Assembly (NCBI GenBank): GCA_902528175.1
Contig: CABZRN010000001.1
Location: 1 to 64,000, forward strand
Source of the DNA: an uncultured Pelagibacteraceae bacterium
Lineage (GTDB): Bacteria; Pseudomonadota; Alphaproteobacteria; Pelagibacterales; Pelagibacteraceae
Direction of reading: 5' to 3'
DNA length: 64,000 nucleotides
In this document: positions 56,881 to 64,000 of the stretch, in pieces
How the letters are laid out: the number at the start of each line of letters is the position of its first letter
Position numbering within the stretch: position 1 is the stretch's first letter
The notes under the pieces: model-generated
Databases searched by the model: none
What the model was told of the DNA's origin: nothing
The model's input: the letters and a program-made list of their open reading frames with translations, nothing else
Translations under genes and position numbers: made by a program

Positions 56881-57579
56881 TCAATTAATTTTAAATTTTG
56901 ATTTTCTACTATCATTCAAGAAAGCTTTAACAGTATCATTAGTTAAATTTTTGAATGATTTGCCAAATTTTTCAATTTTTGTGATGATGGTTGGTGGTAT
57001 TGTTATTATATGACAACCAATTTGAGAAGCTTGTAAGTAATTATATGGTTCTCTTACACTTGCCCATAAAATTTTCACATTTTTATGTTTTTTTGCCATA
57101 TTAAGACTTTTTTTTATTTCTGGTAATGGATCTTTTCCAACATCACCAGCTCTTCCAGCAAATATTGATATAATAGCTTCAGTTTTTCCCTTAATTTTAC
57201 TTAATATTCTTGCGGTTTGATCATGCGTATAAACAGCCGTAATATTCATTTTAATATTATTTTTACTTAATTCATTTATAACTTTCCCCATAAATATTCC
57301 TTTTGAATTTTCAACAGGTATTTTTACATAAACATTTCTACCCCAAGATTTAATTTTCAAAGCTTGTTTCAAAATATTTTTATAATCATCCGCAAAAACT
57401 TCAAATGACACAGGTTTATTCTTACAAACTTTTAAAATTTCTCTTGAATAAAGCTCGTAATTTTTAGCACCTGCTTTTCTCATTAAACTAGGATTAGTTG
57501 TAAATCCTTTGACGATTTTTTTTTTTGAGTACTTTTTAATCGTTCTTATATCAGCTATATCGCAATAGATTTGGGTCAT
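56881..57579 (-). CDS. tal: Transaldolase (TalC/FSA-like short form)
   Basis: Moves the dihydroxyacetone unit between sugar phosphates in the non-oxidative pentose pathway. It has 232 residues, the short subfamily. IYCDIADIRTIKKY at the start, VKGFTTNPSLMRKAG near residue 23, the Schiff-base lysine in NVYVKIPVE near residue 86 and SIFAGRAGDVGKDP near residue 135 are visible. It could be a fructose-6-phosphate aldolase, but the size and motifs also suit transaldolase, with transketolase at 48656. It lies two bases after pntB. Confidence 0.85.
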   Translation of the reverse strand: MTQIYCDIADIRTIKKYSKKKIVKGFTTNPSLMRKAGAKNYELYSREILKVCKNKPVSFEVFADDYKNILKQALKIKSWGRNVYVKIPVENSKGIFMGKVINELSKNNIKMNITAVYTHDQTARILSKIKGKTEAIISIFAGRAGDVGKDPLPEIKKSLNMAKKHKNVKILWASVREPYNYLQASQIGCHIITIPPTIITKIEKFGKSFKNLTNDTVKAFLNDSRKSKFKIN

Positions 57580-57581
57580 AG

Positions 57582-58979
57582 CTAGAAACTCTTGATTATA
57601 TCCTCAGTCATTTTTTTTGCATCAGCAAACAACATTAGAGTGTTTTCCCTATAAAATAGATCATTATCTACCCCTGCATAACCGGGTGAAAGACTTCTTT
57701 TCACAAACAATACTGACTTTGCTTTTTCAACATCTAAAATAGGCATGCCGTAAATTGGACTTTGTGGATCTGTTTTAGCTACAGGATTCGTAACATCATT
57801 TGCACCTATTACATATGCAACATCGCAATTAGCAAAATCGTTATTTATTTCCTCTAATTCATATACTTCATCATATGGAACATTCGCCTCAGCAAGTAAC
57901 ACATTCATATGCCCAGGCATTCTTCCAGCTACTGGATGAATTGCGTAAGAAACTTTAATCCCATTTTTTTTTAAAGTGTCTACCATCTCTCTAAGCGCGT
58001 GTTGGGCCTGTGCAACAGCCATTCCATAACCTGGTACAATAATTACAGAGGAGGCATTCTTCATCAAAAATGCTGCATCATCTGAATTTCCACTTTTAAC
58101 AGGTTTTTGTTCTTTGTTATTAGATTTAGATACTTGATCAGTGCCGCCAAATCCTCCTAGTATTACACTAAAAAATGACCGATTCATACCCTTGCACATT
58201 ATATAAGATAAAATTGCTCCAGAAGAACCAACTAAAGCACCAGTAATAATTAAAGCTGTGTTTTCTAAAGTGAAACCTATTCCCGCTGCTGCCCAACCTG
58301 AATAAGAATTCAACATTGATATTACAACAGGCATATCAGCCCCACCAATTGGTATGATTAAGAGCACGCCTACTAAAAAAGAGATTAATATTAAGGTCCA
58401 GAATAAATTAGAAGACTGTGTAGTGCACAGAAAATAAGTTAAACCTATAATAGATATTAAAATTATTAAATTCAAAATATGTTGACCTGGAAATGTGATA
58501 GGTGCTCCAGACATTACTCCTCTTAATTTTAAAAATGCAATTATTGATCCAGAAAATGTTATTGCACCAACAGCTGCACCAATTGACATCTCAATCAAGC
58601 TTGCTAGTTTAATATTACCTGACTTACCAAGATTGAAAGCTTCAGGATTTAAAAATGCTGAAATTGCGACAAAAACAGCTGCTAAACCAACCAAACTATG
58701 AAAGCCCGCTACCAATTCAGGCATTGCTGTCATTGGTATTTTAAACGCTATCATGGCACCAATACTTCCACCAATTAATAGGAAAACTATTACATAAACA
58801 AAGCTAGTAGAAAAATTACCTATTGATAAAAATGTAACCACCACTGCAATTAACATTCCTAAAATACCAAAAAAATTTCCTTGTCTAGAAGTTTCAGGTG
58901 AAGATAGCCCTCTAAGGGCTAAAATAAATAACACCCCAGAAATTAAATAAAATAGTGCAAGTAAATTTGTTGAAATCAT
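57582..58979 (-). CDS. pntB: NAD(P) transhydrogenase beta subunit
   Basis: Uses the proton gradient to make NADPH from NADH. It has 465 residues. About nine helices occupy the first 260 residues (for example IGAMIAFKIPMTAMPELVAGFHSLVGLAAV in part). The C-terminal NADP domain has IVPGYGMAVAQAQHALREM near residue 315, AIHPVAGRMPGHMNVLLAEANVPYD near residue 343 and VKRSLSPGYAGVDN near residue 429. It overlaps pntAB by four bases. Confidence 0.97.
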   Translation of the reverse strand: MISTNLLALFYLISGVLFILALRGLSSPETSRQGNFFGILGMLIAVVVTFLSIGNFSTSFVYVIVFLLIGGSIGAMIAFKIPMTAMPELVAGFHSLVGLAAVFVAISAFLNPEAFNLGKSGNIKLASLIEMSIGAAVGAITFSGSIIAFLKLRGVMSGAPITFPGQHILNLIILISIIGLTYFLCTTQSSNLFWTLILISFLVGVLLIIPIGGADMPVVISMLNSYSGWAAAGIGFTLENTALIITGALVGSSGAILSYIMCKGMNRSFFSVILGGFGGTDQVSKSNNKEQKPVKSGNSDDAAFLMKNASSVIIVPGYGMAVAQAQHALREMVDTLKKNGIKVSYAIHPVAGRMPGHMNVLLAEANVPYDEVYELEEINNDFANCDVAYVIGANDVTNPVAKTDPQSPIYGMPILDVEKAKSVLFVKRSLSPGYAGVDNDLFYRENTLMLFADAKKMTEDIIKSF

Positions 58980-59278
58980 TTTTTCTTCTTTTTATACATT
59001 GCTAACATCCTTTGCGTCACCAGAAACCCTCCAAAAATATTTACTGCCGCTAATATTATAGCTAAAAAGCCAAATACACTTGACTCATTAAAAATATTAT
59101 TATCATTTCCAGCTAGAGCTGCGATTATTGCACCTACTATAATCACTGATGAAATAGCGTTAGTCACAGACATTAAAGGTGTATGAAGAGATGGAGTAAC
59201 GCTCCAAACAACATAATACCCAACGAATATTGACAATATAAATATACTCAATCTAAATACAAAAGGATCTATTTCCAT
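58976..59278 (-). CDS. pntAB: NAD(P) transhydrogenase alpha subunit, membrane part
   Basis: 100-residue protein with three to four helices. VFRLSIFILSIFVGYYVVWSVTPSLHTPLMSVTNAISSVIIVGAII (in part) is the conserved helix pair, with the TPLMSVTNAIS signature. FLVTQRMLAMYKKKKK closes it. The split alpha1/alpha2 arrangement is usual in Alphaproteobacteria. It overlaps pntB and lies one base after pntAA. Confidence 0.95.
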   Translation of the reverse strand: MEIDPFVFRLSIFILSIFVGYYVVWSVTPSLHTPLMSVTNAISSVIIVGAIIAALAGNDNNIFNESSVFGFLAIILAAVNIFGGFLVTQRMLAMYKKKKK

Positions 59279-59279
59279 A

Positions 59280-60368
59280 CTATTTTACCAAAGTTTTTTT
59301 AATAATTTCATCTTCTAAGTTTATGTTAATTCTATTGTTTTTTTTATCATATAAATTAATAACAAAGTTAAGTAAATTTTTAGAATACAAATTAGATGCA
59401 GATATTGGAAGTTTGTTGAGCAAATTACTGTCACCCAAAATTTTGACACCATTTACGTCAACAATTTCATCAGCTTTAGTAAATTCTGTATTGCCTCCTT
59501 GTGATGCTGCTAGATCATAAATAATTGAGCCTTTTGGCATTTCTTTAATCATATCATCCTTTATAATTACAGGTGCTTTTTTTCCTGGTATTAAAGCTGT
59601 ACAAACTACAATATCGATTTTTTTAAGTGTATCTTTTAGAAGGCCCTCTTGTTTTTTTTTAAATTCATCTGAGGCTTCCTTTGCATATCCTCCTGATGTT
59701 TCTAAATTCTCTGAACCCTCAACAACTAAAAATTTACCACCTAGACTCTCAACTTGCTCTTTAGAAGCCATCCTAACATCAGTTGCAAAAACAATTGCTC
59801 CCATTCTTTTTGCTGTAGCAATAGCTTGTAATCCTGCAACTCCAGCTCCTACGACAAGAACTTTTGCGGCTGGAATAGTGCCTGCGGCTGTCATCATCAT
59901 GGGAATTGCTTTATTAAAATAAGAAAATGCATCAACAACTGCTTTATAACCAGCAAGATTGGCTTGTGAAGATAAAATATCCATTGACTGTGCGCGAGTA
60001 ATTCGTGGAAGCAGTTCTAACGAGAAAACGTTAATATTATTACCAGAAAGTTTAGAGATGCGATCTTTATTATTTATAGGATCAAAAACTCCTATTAAAT
60101 TTTTATTTGGGGATAAATTTTTTAAATCTTTTTCATCTGGTAAGTTTAATTGTAACAAGATATCAGAATCTTTAATTATTTTTTCTTTTTCACTAAAAAA
60201 CTTAGCACCATTTTGTGAAAATTTTTCATCGTCTATATCAAGATGCTGACCATAATTTTTTTCAAGATAAACTTCAAAGCCATTTGAAATAAACTTTTTC
60301 ACATTATCTGGTGTAACTGAAATTCTTTTTTCAGTATCTTTATTTTCACTAACAGAACCAATAATCAT
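59280..60368 (-). CDS. pntAA: NAD(P) transhydrogenase alpha subunit, NAD-binding part
   Basis: 362-residue soluble NAD(H)-binding subunit related to alanine dehydrogenase. ENKDTEKRISVTPDNVKKF near residue 8, MDILSSQANLAGYKAVVDAF near residue 128, the nucleotide fold VVGAGVAGLQAIATAKRMGA near residue 170, TALIPGKKAPVII near residue 257 and DLAASQGGNTEFT near residue 282. It begins the pntAA-pntAB-pntB-tal run, after the oxidase-like small gene. Confidence 0.96.
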   Translation of the reverse strand: MIIGSVSENKDTEKRISVTPDNVKKFISNGFEVYLEKNYGQHLDIDDEKFSQNGAKFFSEKEKIIKDSDILLQLNLPDEKDLKNLSPNKNLIGVFDPINNKDRISKLSGNNINVFSLELLPRITRAQSMDILSSQANLAGYKAVVDAFSYFNKAIPMMMTAAGTIPAAKVLVVGAGVAGLQAIATAKRMGAIVFATDVRMASKEQVESLGGKFLVVEGSENLETSGGYAKEASDEFKKKQEGLLKDTLKKIDIVVCTALIPGKKAPVIIKDDMIKEMPKGSIIYDLAASQGGNTEFTKADEIVDVNGVKILGDSNLLNKLPISASNLYSKNLLNFVINLYDKKNNRININLEDEIIKKTLVK

Positions 60369-60383
60369 TAATTTTTTTAGAAT

Positions 60384-60494
60384 TTACAATAAAACAATAG
60401 CTAAGACTACTAATATAGCAATAACTGATATTGTCCCCCAAAGAACAAATTTTGTAAAATTTTCCCAAGTTTTTTTGTGACTATCATTTTCCAT
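60384..60494 (-). CDS. aa3-type cytochrome c oxidase subunit IV-like protein, 36 residues (not in ORF track)
   Basis: Minus-strand ATG 60494 to TAA 60384. It starts MENDSHKKTWENFTKFVLWG and continues in one hydrophobic helix (TISVIAILVVLAIVLL). The H-K-x-TW-x-x-FTKF pattern before a single helix is that of the bacterial aa3 oxidase small subunit (COX4_pro_2 type). It lies four bases downstream of rpmJ and 15 bases upstream of pntAA on the same strand, so it is probably co-transcribed with pnt. Too short for the track. Confidence 0.75.
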   Translation of the reverse strand: MENDSHKKTWENFTKFVLWGTISVIAILVVLAIVLL

Positions 60495-60498
60495 GAAT

Positions 60499-60624
60499 TT
60501 ATTTTTGTCTTGCTTTAAATTTTGGATTTTTTTTATTAATTATGTAAACTCTTCCTCTTCTTTTCACCATTTTTGAATTGAGGTCTCTTTTTTTTAATGA
60601 CTTGAGCGAACTTTTGATTTTCAT
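60499..60624 (-). CDS. rpmJ: 50S ribosomal protein L36 (not in ORF track)
   Basis: 41-residue basic protein. It reads [20 protein letters not shown] and then [21 protein letters not shown], which matches the long, cysteine-free L36 of Alphaproteobacteria. Its ATG lies only about nine bases after the 3' end of the 5S rRNA on the same strand. The only purine-rich stretch before it (CCAGG) is part of the 5S rRNA 3' strand. The TAA lies four bases before the next small gene. Confidence 0.93.
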   Translation of the reverse strand: MKIKSSLKSLKKRDLNSKMVKRRGRVYIINKKNPKFKARQK

Positions 60625-60633
60625 AATAATTTA

Positions 60634-60750
60634 GCCTGGCAACGTCCTACTCTCCCATGCCTTAAGACAAAGTACCATTGGCGCAGAAGGGCTTGACTTC
60701 CGAGTTCGGAATGGGATCGGGTATTACACCTTCGCAATAATCACCAGGCT
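60634..60750 (-). rRNA. rrf: 5S ribosomal RNA
   Basis: About 117 bases on the minus strand. The ends GCCTGGTGA and TTGCCAGGC pair. CCCGATCCCATTCCGAACTC and the loop GAAGTCAAGCCCTTCTGCGCC are the universally conserved 5S core, and GCATGGGAGAGTAGGACG closes it. It stands alone: no 23S or 16S gene lies in the adjoining 3.2 kb to the right, and no terminator is seen before rpmJ to the left. Confidence 0.96.
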
Positions 60751-60755
60751 CGGGT

Positions 60756-60783
60756 GTTATACCTTAATTTTAATGTTTGTAAA
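60756..60783 (-). promoter_or_regulatory. Probable own promoter of the 5S rRNA
   Basis: On the minus strand TTTACA (60778-60783) and TATAAC (60756-60761) are 16 bases apart. The predicted start falls at about 60749-60750, the mature 5' end of the 5S RNA. Confidence 0.6.
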
Positions 60784-60849
60784 CTTTAAAAAAACAACAA
60801 ATTATATTTAAAATTGAATTAACTTTAATGGATATTAATATGTTGGTGA

Positions 60850-61533
60850 ATGAAAGAGATTACTTTAATTATTCCTGCAAAAAAAGAGCCGAATGCTCTT
60901 CCAATCGTTTTAGAAGAATTAAAACAAAATCATCCTGAAATAAATATTTTAATAGTAATGCAAAAAAATGATAAAGAAACTATTGAAGCAATAAAGAATT
61001 ATGATTGTAAAGTGATTTTTCAAACTGGCATGGGATATGGAAATGCTATAATAGAAGGTATCAAAAATTCTAAAACAACTTACTCTTGTATATTTTATGC
61101 TGATGGTTCTACTGACCCAAGGTATATTTCATTAATGTTAAAAAAAAGTCAAATAGAAAATTTAGATTTAGTTTTTGGTTCTAGATACGAAAAAGGCGCA
61201 ACTAGTCTTGATGATAATTTCATTACACGAATTGGGAATTTTGCTTTCTCTCTTTTCGGAAATTTATTTATGAAATTAAATTTAAGTGACTTACTTTTTA
61301 CATACATTTTTGCAAAAACTAAAAAGCTAAATGAAATGAATTTATGTCAAAATGATTACTGTTTATGTGTAGAAATTCCTTTTAAAGCTAAAGTACTAAA
61401 ATTTAAATATTCTTCAATCCCTTGCATAGAAAGAAAAAGAGTTGCAGATAAAAAAAAAGTCAAAGCATTTAGTGATGGACTAAAAATATTGATTTATATG
61501 ATTAAAAAATATTTACAAACTATCAATCGATAG
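60850..61533 (+). CDS. GT2-family glycosyltransferase
   Basis: 227 residues with a DPM1-like GT-A fold. ITLIIPAKKEPNALPIVLEEL at the start, GMGYGNAIIEGI near residue 63, the metal-binding area FYADGSTDP near residue 83, FGSRYEKGA near residue 112 and a C-terminal PCIERKRVADKKKVKAFSDGL. A hydrophobic segment lies near residue 135. A possible promoter (TTGAAT 60814, TAATAT 60836, 16 apart) precedes it. It is the first gene of the variable region right of the 5S gene and overlaps the next gene tail-to-tail by 21 bases. The donor is unknown. Confidence 0.82.
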   Translation: MKEITLIIPAKKEPNALPIVLEELKQNHPEINILIVMQKNDKETIEAIKNYDCKVIFQTGMGYGNAIIEGIKNSKTTYSCIFYADGSTDPRYISLMLKKSQIENLDLVFGSRYEKGATSLDDNFITRIGNFAFSLFGNLFMKLNLSDLLFTYIFAKTKKLNEMNLCQNDYCLCVEIPFKAKVLKFKYSSIPCIERKRVADKKKVKAFSDGLKILIYMIKKYLQTINR

Positions 61534-62748
61534 AAGTGTTTCTGACAAAAACTTCAATTTGCTACTAGAAATATTTTTTGTATGTAATCCAATCACAAAA
61601 CCCAATTCTTGAACTATATCTGCACCAGGGAACTTAGTTTTCCTAGGATTAAGTTTAAATAATTTACTTGATGGCTGTTTTACAAAAGATCCACTAATTA
61701 TTGGCCTAGTTTCAAGACCTCTCGATTCAATATAATTTATAAATTGAGTTTTTTTTTTTCTAAATTTTTTGTTTAAAAAAATTGGGAAAACCATATAACT
61801 TGGTGAAATTTTTTTTGGCACTTCTAAAAAAGAAAATTGGTCTGACCAATTTTTATGCATTTTTAAAGACTTAATAATTTTGTTCCTATTGCTAATTCTT
61901 ATTTTCATAAATTTCTTAAGCTTTTTAAATTGACTTAATCCTATTGATGCTTGAATATCTGTAGGTCTAAGATTAAAACCTGAATTAACAAATATATATC
62001 GTGGATCTAGATAAGGATACTTAATTGCAGTTTTTTTTTCTCTAGACCATCCGTGAGATCTTAATGATTTTAATATTTCATAATCTTTTTTATCTTTACA
62101 TACAATCATGCCACCTTCTCCTGAAGTTATTTGATGGGAGTAAAAAAAAGAAAATGTTCCAAAATCTCCAAAGGTTCCTAAAAATTTTCTGCCATATTTT
62201 GTACCTAACGACTCGCAATTATCCTCTATTAAAATAATATTTTTTTTATTACAAAAATCTCTTATCTTTTTTATTTCTGTTGAGAGACCTAAAACATTGA
62301 TTATCAAAATTACTTTAGTTTTTCTGGAAATACTTTTTATTAAATTGTCAGCATTTACATTTAAAGTTTTTGGATTAACATCAACGAATTTAATTTTTAA
62401 TCCACATTGTACTAGTGGCCACAATGAAGTAGGCCAACATAAAGATTGAATTATAGCTTCATCACCCCTTTTAAATTTCTTTTTTCTCATAGGATTACAA
62501 GAGGCAAAAGTTGCTAGCAAATTTGCTGAAGATCCTGAATTAACCATTAATGCATATTTTGAACCAAGAAAATTTTTAAATTTGTTTTCAAAATTTTGTG
62601 TTTTTTGCCCCATGGTAATTCTTCCAGATTTTAATACTTTTATACCTTCGTTTAAATCTTTTCTTGAAAGCCCATGATCTAGTAACGGGTAGATATTTTT
62701 TCTTTTTTTAGACAATAATATTCGATGTAAAAATTTTTTTTTTGACAT
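61513..62748 (-). CDS. DegT/DnrJ/EryC1-family PLP enzyme with His in place of the Schiff-base Lys (ColD/RfbH-like sugar 3-dehydratase candidate)
   Basis: 411 residues, fold type I PLP enzyme. NSGSSANLLATFA near residue 70, WPTSLWPLVQCGLKIKFVDV near residue 105, VLGLSTEI and EDNCESLGTKYGRKFLGTFGDFGTFSFFYSHQITSGEGGMIV near residues 175-215 (quoted in parts), and the NSGFNLRPTDIQASIG segment near residue 257. The usual lysine of S-F-x-x-K-x-x-T-x-GEGG is a histidine (SHQIT). This is known in GDP-4-keto-6-deoxymannose 3-dehydratase (ColD) and CDP-4-keto-6-deoxyglucose 3-dehydrase (RfbH). The later cysteines binding Fe-S in RfbH are absent, so ColD chemistry is the better guess. It would make a 3-deoxy sugar for surface glycans. 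Confidence 0.8.
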   Translation of the reverse strand: MSKKKFLHRILLSKKRKNIYPLLDHGLSRKDLNEGIKVLKSGRITMGQKTQNFENKFKNFLGSKYALMVNSGSSANLLATFASCNPMRKKKFKRGDEAIIQSLCWPTSLWPLVQCGLKIKFVDVNPKTLNVNADNLIKSISRKTKVILIINVLGLSTEIKKIRDFCNKKNIILIEDNCESLGTKYGRKFLGTFGDFGTFSFFYSHQITSGEGGMIVCKDKKDYEILKSLRSHGWSREKKTAIKYPYLDPRYIFVNSGFNLRPTDIQASIGLSQFKKLKKFMKIRISNRNKIIKSLKMHKNWSDQFSFLEVPKKISPSYMVFPIFLNKKFRKKKTQFINYIESRGLETRPIISGSFVKQPSSKLFKLNPRKTKFPGADIVQELGFVIGLHTKNISSSKLKFLSETLLSIDSL

Positions 62749-62785
62749 GATTAAAACTTTTTCGTATGCACTAATTTATAAATAT

Positions 62786-64000
62786 ATGTTTAATCATTAT
62801 ATATTAAATAAAAAAATTATATTTACGTTTTTATTTATAACTTTATTTATCGGTTTTTTCCTTAACGAAAATAGCTCTGGAGGTGCAATTGCAGATTTTC
62901 TTATGCGCTTAGAAATAATTAATTCTTTTAATGATGATTTTTTTGAGACATTTTTAAACTACGACCAATATCCAGATAGACATTCTCCTATAATTCTTAT
63001 TTTTATAACAATTTTATTAAAAATTGGTTTTGATCTTAACAGCATAAGATTTCTCCATTTATTTACGGTCCCATTGATAATTTTAATAACTCATAAGTGT
63101 TTATTATCTAAGTATGGAAAAAAATATAGCAATATATTTTTTTTAATTTCCACGACCATTTTTTTTCTCTCTCCAATAATAAGATCAATATCTATTTGGC
63201 CTGATAGTAGACTTATCGGTCTTTTATTCTTTCTTTTAAGTTTGTTTTTTTTTTTAGAATTTAATAAAAAGCCCAAATTTAAATATGCGATTTATAATAC
63301 TTTATCTTTAATATTAGCTTCATACATAAGTCCTAATTTCTCAATATTTTTTTTGTATTTTTTTTATATTTTTTTCAAACACTATTCATTTTCAAATAAG
63401 ATTTTTAAATTACTTTTTTTAAACTTATTTTTTTCATTACCGATGATATTTTACTTATTTATTCTTGATGTAAACTTTCTCAAAATCACTGCAGTACCGA
63501 ATATTAGTACTATAGATAGAATTAATCCGTCTAATAAAGTTTTGATAATATCTAGTTTAATATTATTTTACTCATTTCCATTATTTTTAAATAAGTCTAT
63601 TGTAGCAGCTTGTAGAAATTCGTCTTTTTTTAATAGATTTATAATTTTTTCATTACTTTTTTTTGTATTAGCTACTTTTTTTAATTATTCTATAAATTAT
63701 ACAGGTGGAGGTATATTTTTTAAATTTTCTTATTTATTATTTAAAAGTGAGTACTTTTTTTTGTTTATCTCATTTATTTCATTTTTATACATTGCTTTCT
63801 TTTTTAAGATAAATTTTAATAATTTGTTATTATTTATAATTTTGATATTATCTAATCCTCAACTAACAATTTATCATAAATATTATGACCCATTGTTAAT
63901 AATTTTATTTTTAACTCTTTACGAATTTAATTTTGATATAAAAAAAATTTTAAATAAAAATATAGTATTTAATTTATACTTATTTTACTCTATCTTTTTA
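62786..64000 (+). CDS. Polytopic membrane protein, GT-C glycosyltransferase-like (partial, runs off right edge; not in ORF track)
   Basis: An open frame from ATG 62786 to the last base, at least 405 residues, is missing from the track because no stop is reached. It starts MFNHYILNKKII, with a first helix. A periplasmic-type loop follows with YDQYPDRHSPIILIFI near residue 55, the acidic/His-x-P pattern of ArnT/PMT-like enzymes. At least eight further hydrophobic helices follow, rich in Phe and Leu. Poly-T runs are extreme. It is divergent from the DegT-like gene. The function is inferred from topology only. Confidence 0.65.
   Translation, partial: MFNHYILNKKIIFTFLFITLFIGFFLNENSSGGAIADFLMRLEIINSFNDDFFETFLNYDQYPDRHSPIILIFITILLKIGFDLNSIRFLHLFTVPLIILITHKCLLSKYGKKYSNIFFLISTTIFFLSPIIRSISIWPDSRLIGLLFFLLSLFFFLEFNKKPKFKYAIYNTLSLILASYISPNFSIFFLYFFYIFFKHYSFSNKIFKLLFLNLFFSLPMIFYLFILDVNFLKITAVPNISTIDRINPSNKVLIISSLILFYSFPLFLNKSIVAACRNSSFFNRFIIFSLLFFVLATFFNYSINYTGGGIFFKFSYLLFKSEYFFLFISFISFLYIAFFFKINFNNLLLFIILILSNPQLTIYHKYYDPLLIILFLTLYEFNFDIKKILNKNIVFNLYLFYSIFL

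Noticed and set aside
61513-62748. Ordinary DegT-family aminotransferase
   Set aside because: The Schiff-base lysine is replaced by histidine, so transamination by the usual route is unlikely.
63091-63276. Minus-strand 61-residue ORF
   Set aside because: It lies inside the open membrane-protein frame on the plus strand; Lys-rich shadow of poly-T runs.

Overview
This window looks like a piece of a SAR11 (Pelagibacterales, Alphaproteobacteria) chromosome. The evidence is very low GC, Lys/Asn/Ile-rich proteins, almost no spacers, many overlapping start/stop codons, a SAR11-type proteorhodopsin beside a ferredoxin, ferredoxin reductase and GST, and alphaproteobacterial gene orders (tolQRAB-pal-cpoB-tilS-ftsH-folP-glmM, rluD-rpoH, efp-suhB, xseB-ispA-dxs). 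No insertion sequence, prophage, CRISPR array or gene-free stretch longer than 300 bases was seen.

Layout. 1-2144: an ammonium transporter fused to a SpoIIE/PP2C phosphatase, cut by the left edge and interrupted by a one-base slip in an A7 run. 2026-4473: a small surface-sugar cassette (GT-C mannosyltransferase-like protein, an untracked 42-residue membrane protein, a GT2 enzyme). 4552-9876: dksA, GST, ferredoxin reductase, ferredoxin, proteorhodopsin (own terminator and leader) and a propionyl-CoA synthetase. 9873-11614: a second, very AT-rich sugar islet. 11603-16156: dihydroorotase, YgfZ, cupin, tRNA-Leu, nadA-nadC. 16146-22555: ppdK, glyS, glyQ, an S49 peptidase. 22666-28416: isoprenoid and cofactor genes (ispB, pdxH, aroC, dxs, ispA, xseB). 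28436-32900: Sua5, an ABC-2 exporter, tRNA-Arg, rluD, rpoH. 32897-48605: a long minus-strand block from a ZapA-linked coiled-coil gene through the Tol-Pal system to purA. 48656-56879: tkt-gap-pgk-fba-thiE-efp-suhB-rpmE-trcR-rpsU and initiator tRNA. 56881-60750: transaldolase, proton-translocating transhydrogenase, two tiny genes missing from the ORF track (aa3 oxidase subunit IV-like and rpmJ), and a lone 5S rRNA with its own promoter. 60850-64000: the start of a variable surface-polysaccharide region.

How the genes fit together. The metabolic genes support gluconeogenic and pentose-phosphate carbon flow (PPDK, class I aldolase, GAPDH, PGK, transketolase, transaldolase), light-driven proton pumping (proteorhodopsin) and proton-driven NADPH supply (PntAB). 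Others serve ubiquinone/isoprenoid, folate, NAD and thiamine synthesis and envelope integrity (Tol-Pal). All ten convergent junctions are tight or overlapping. Only two clear intrinsic terminators were found, after proteorhodopsin and after pal.

The most interesting items are the Amt-phosphatase fusion with its homopolymer slip, the 5S-rpmJ junction, a phage-like RuvC at the ruvC locus without ruvA/ruvB beside it, a His-for-Lys DegT-family enzyme at the variable-region border, and the 42-residue membrane protein.
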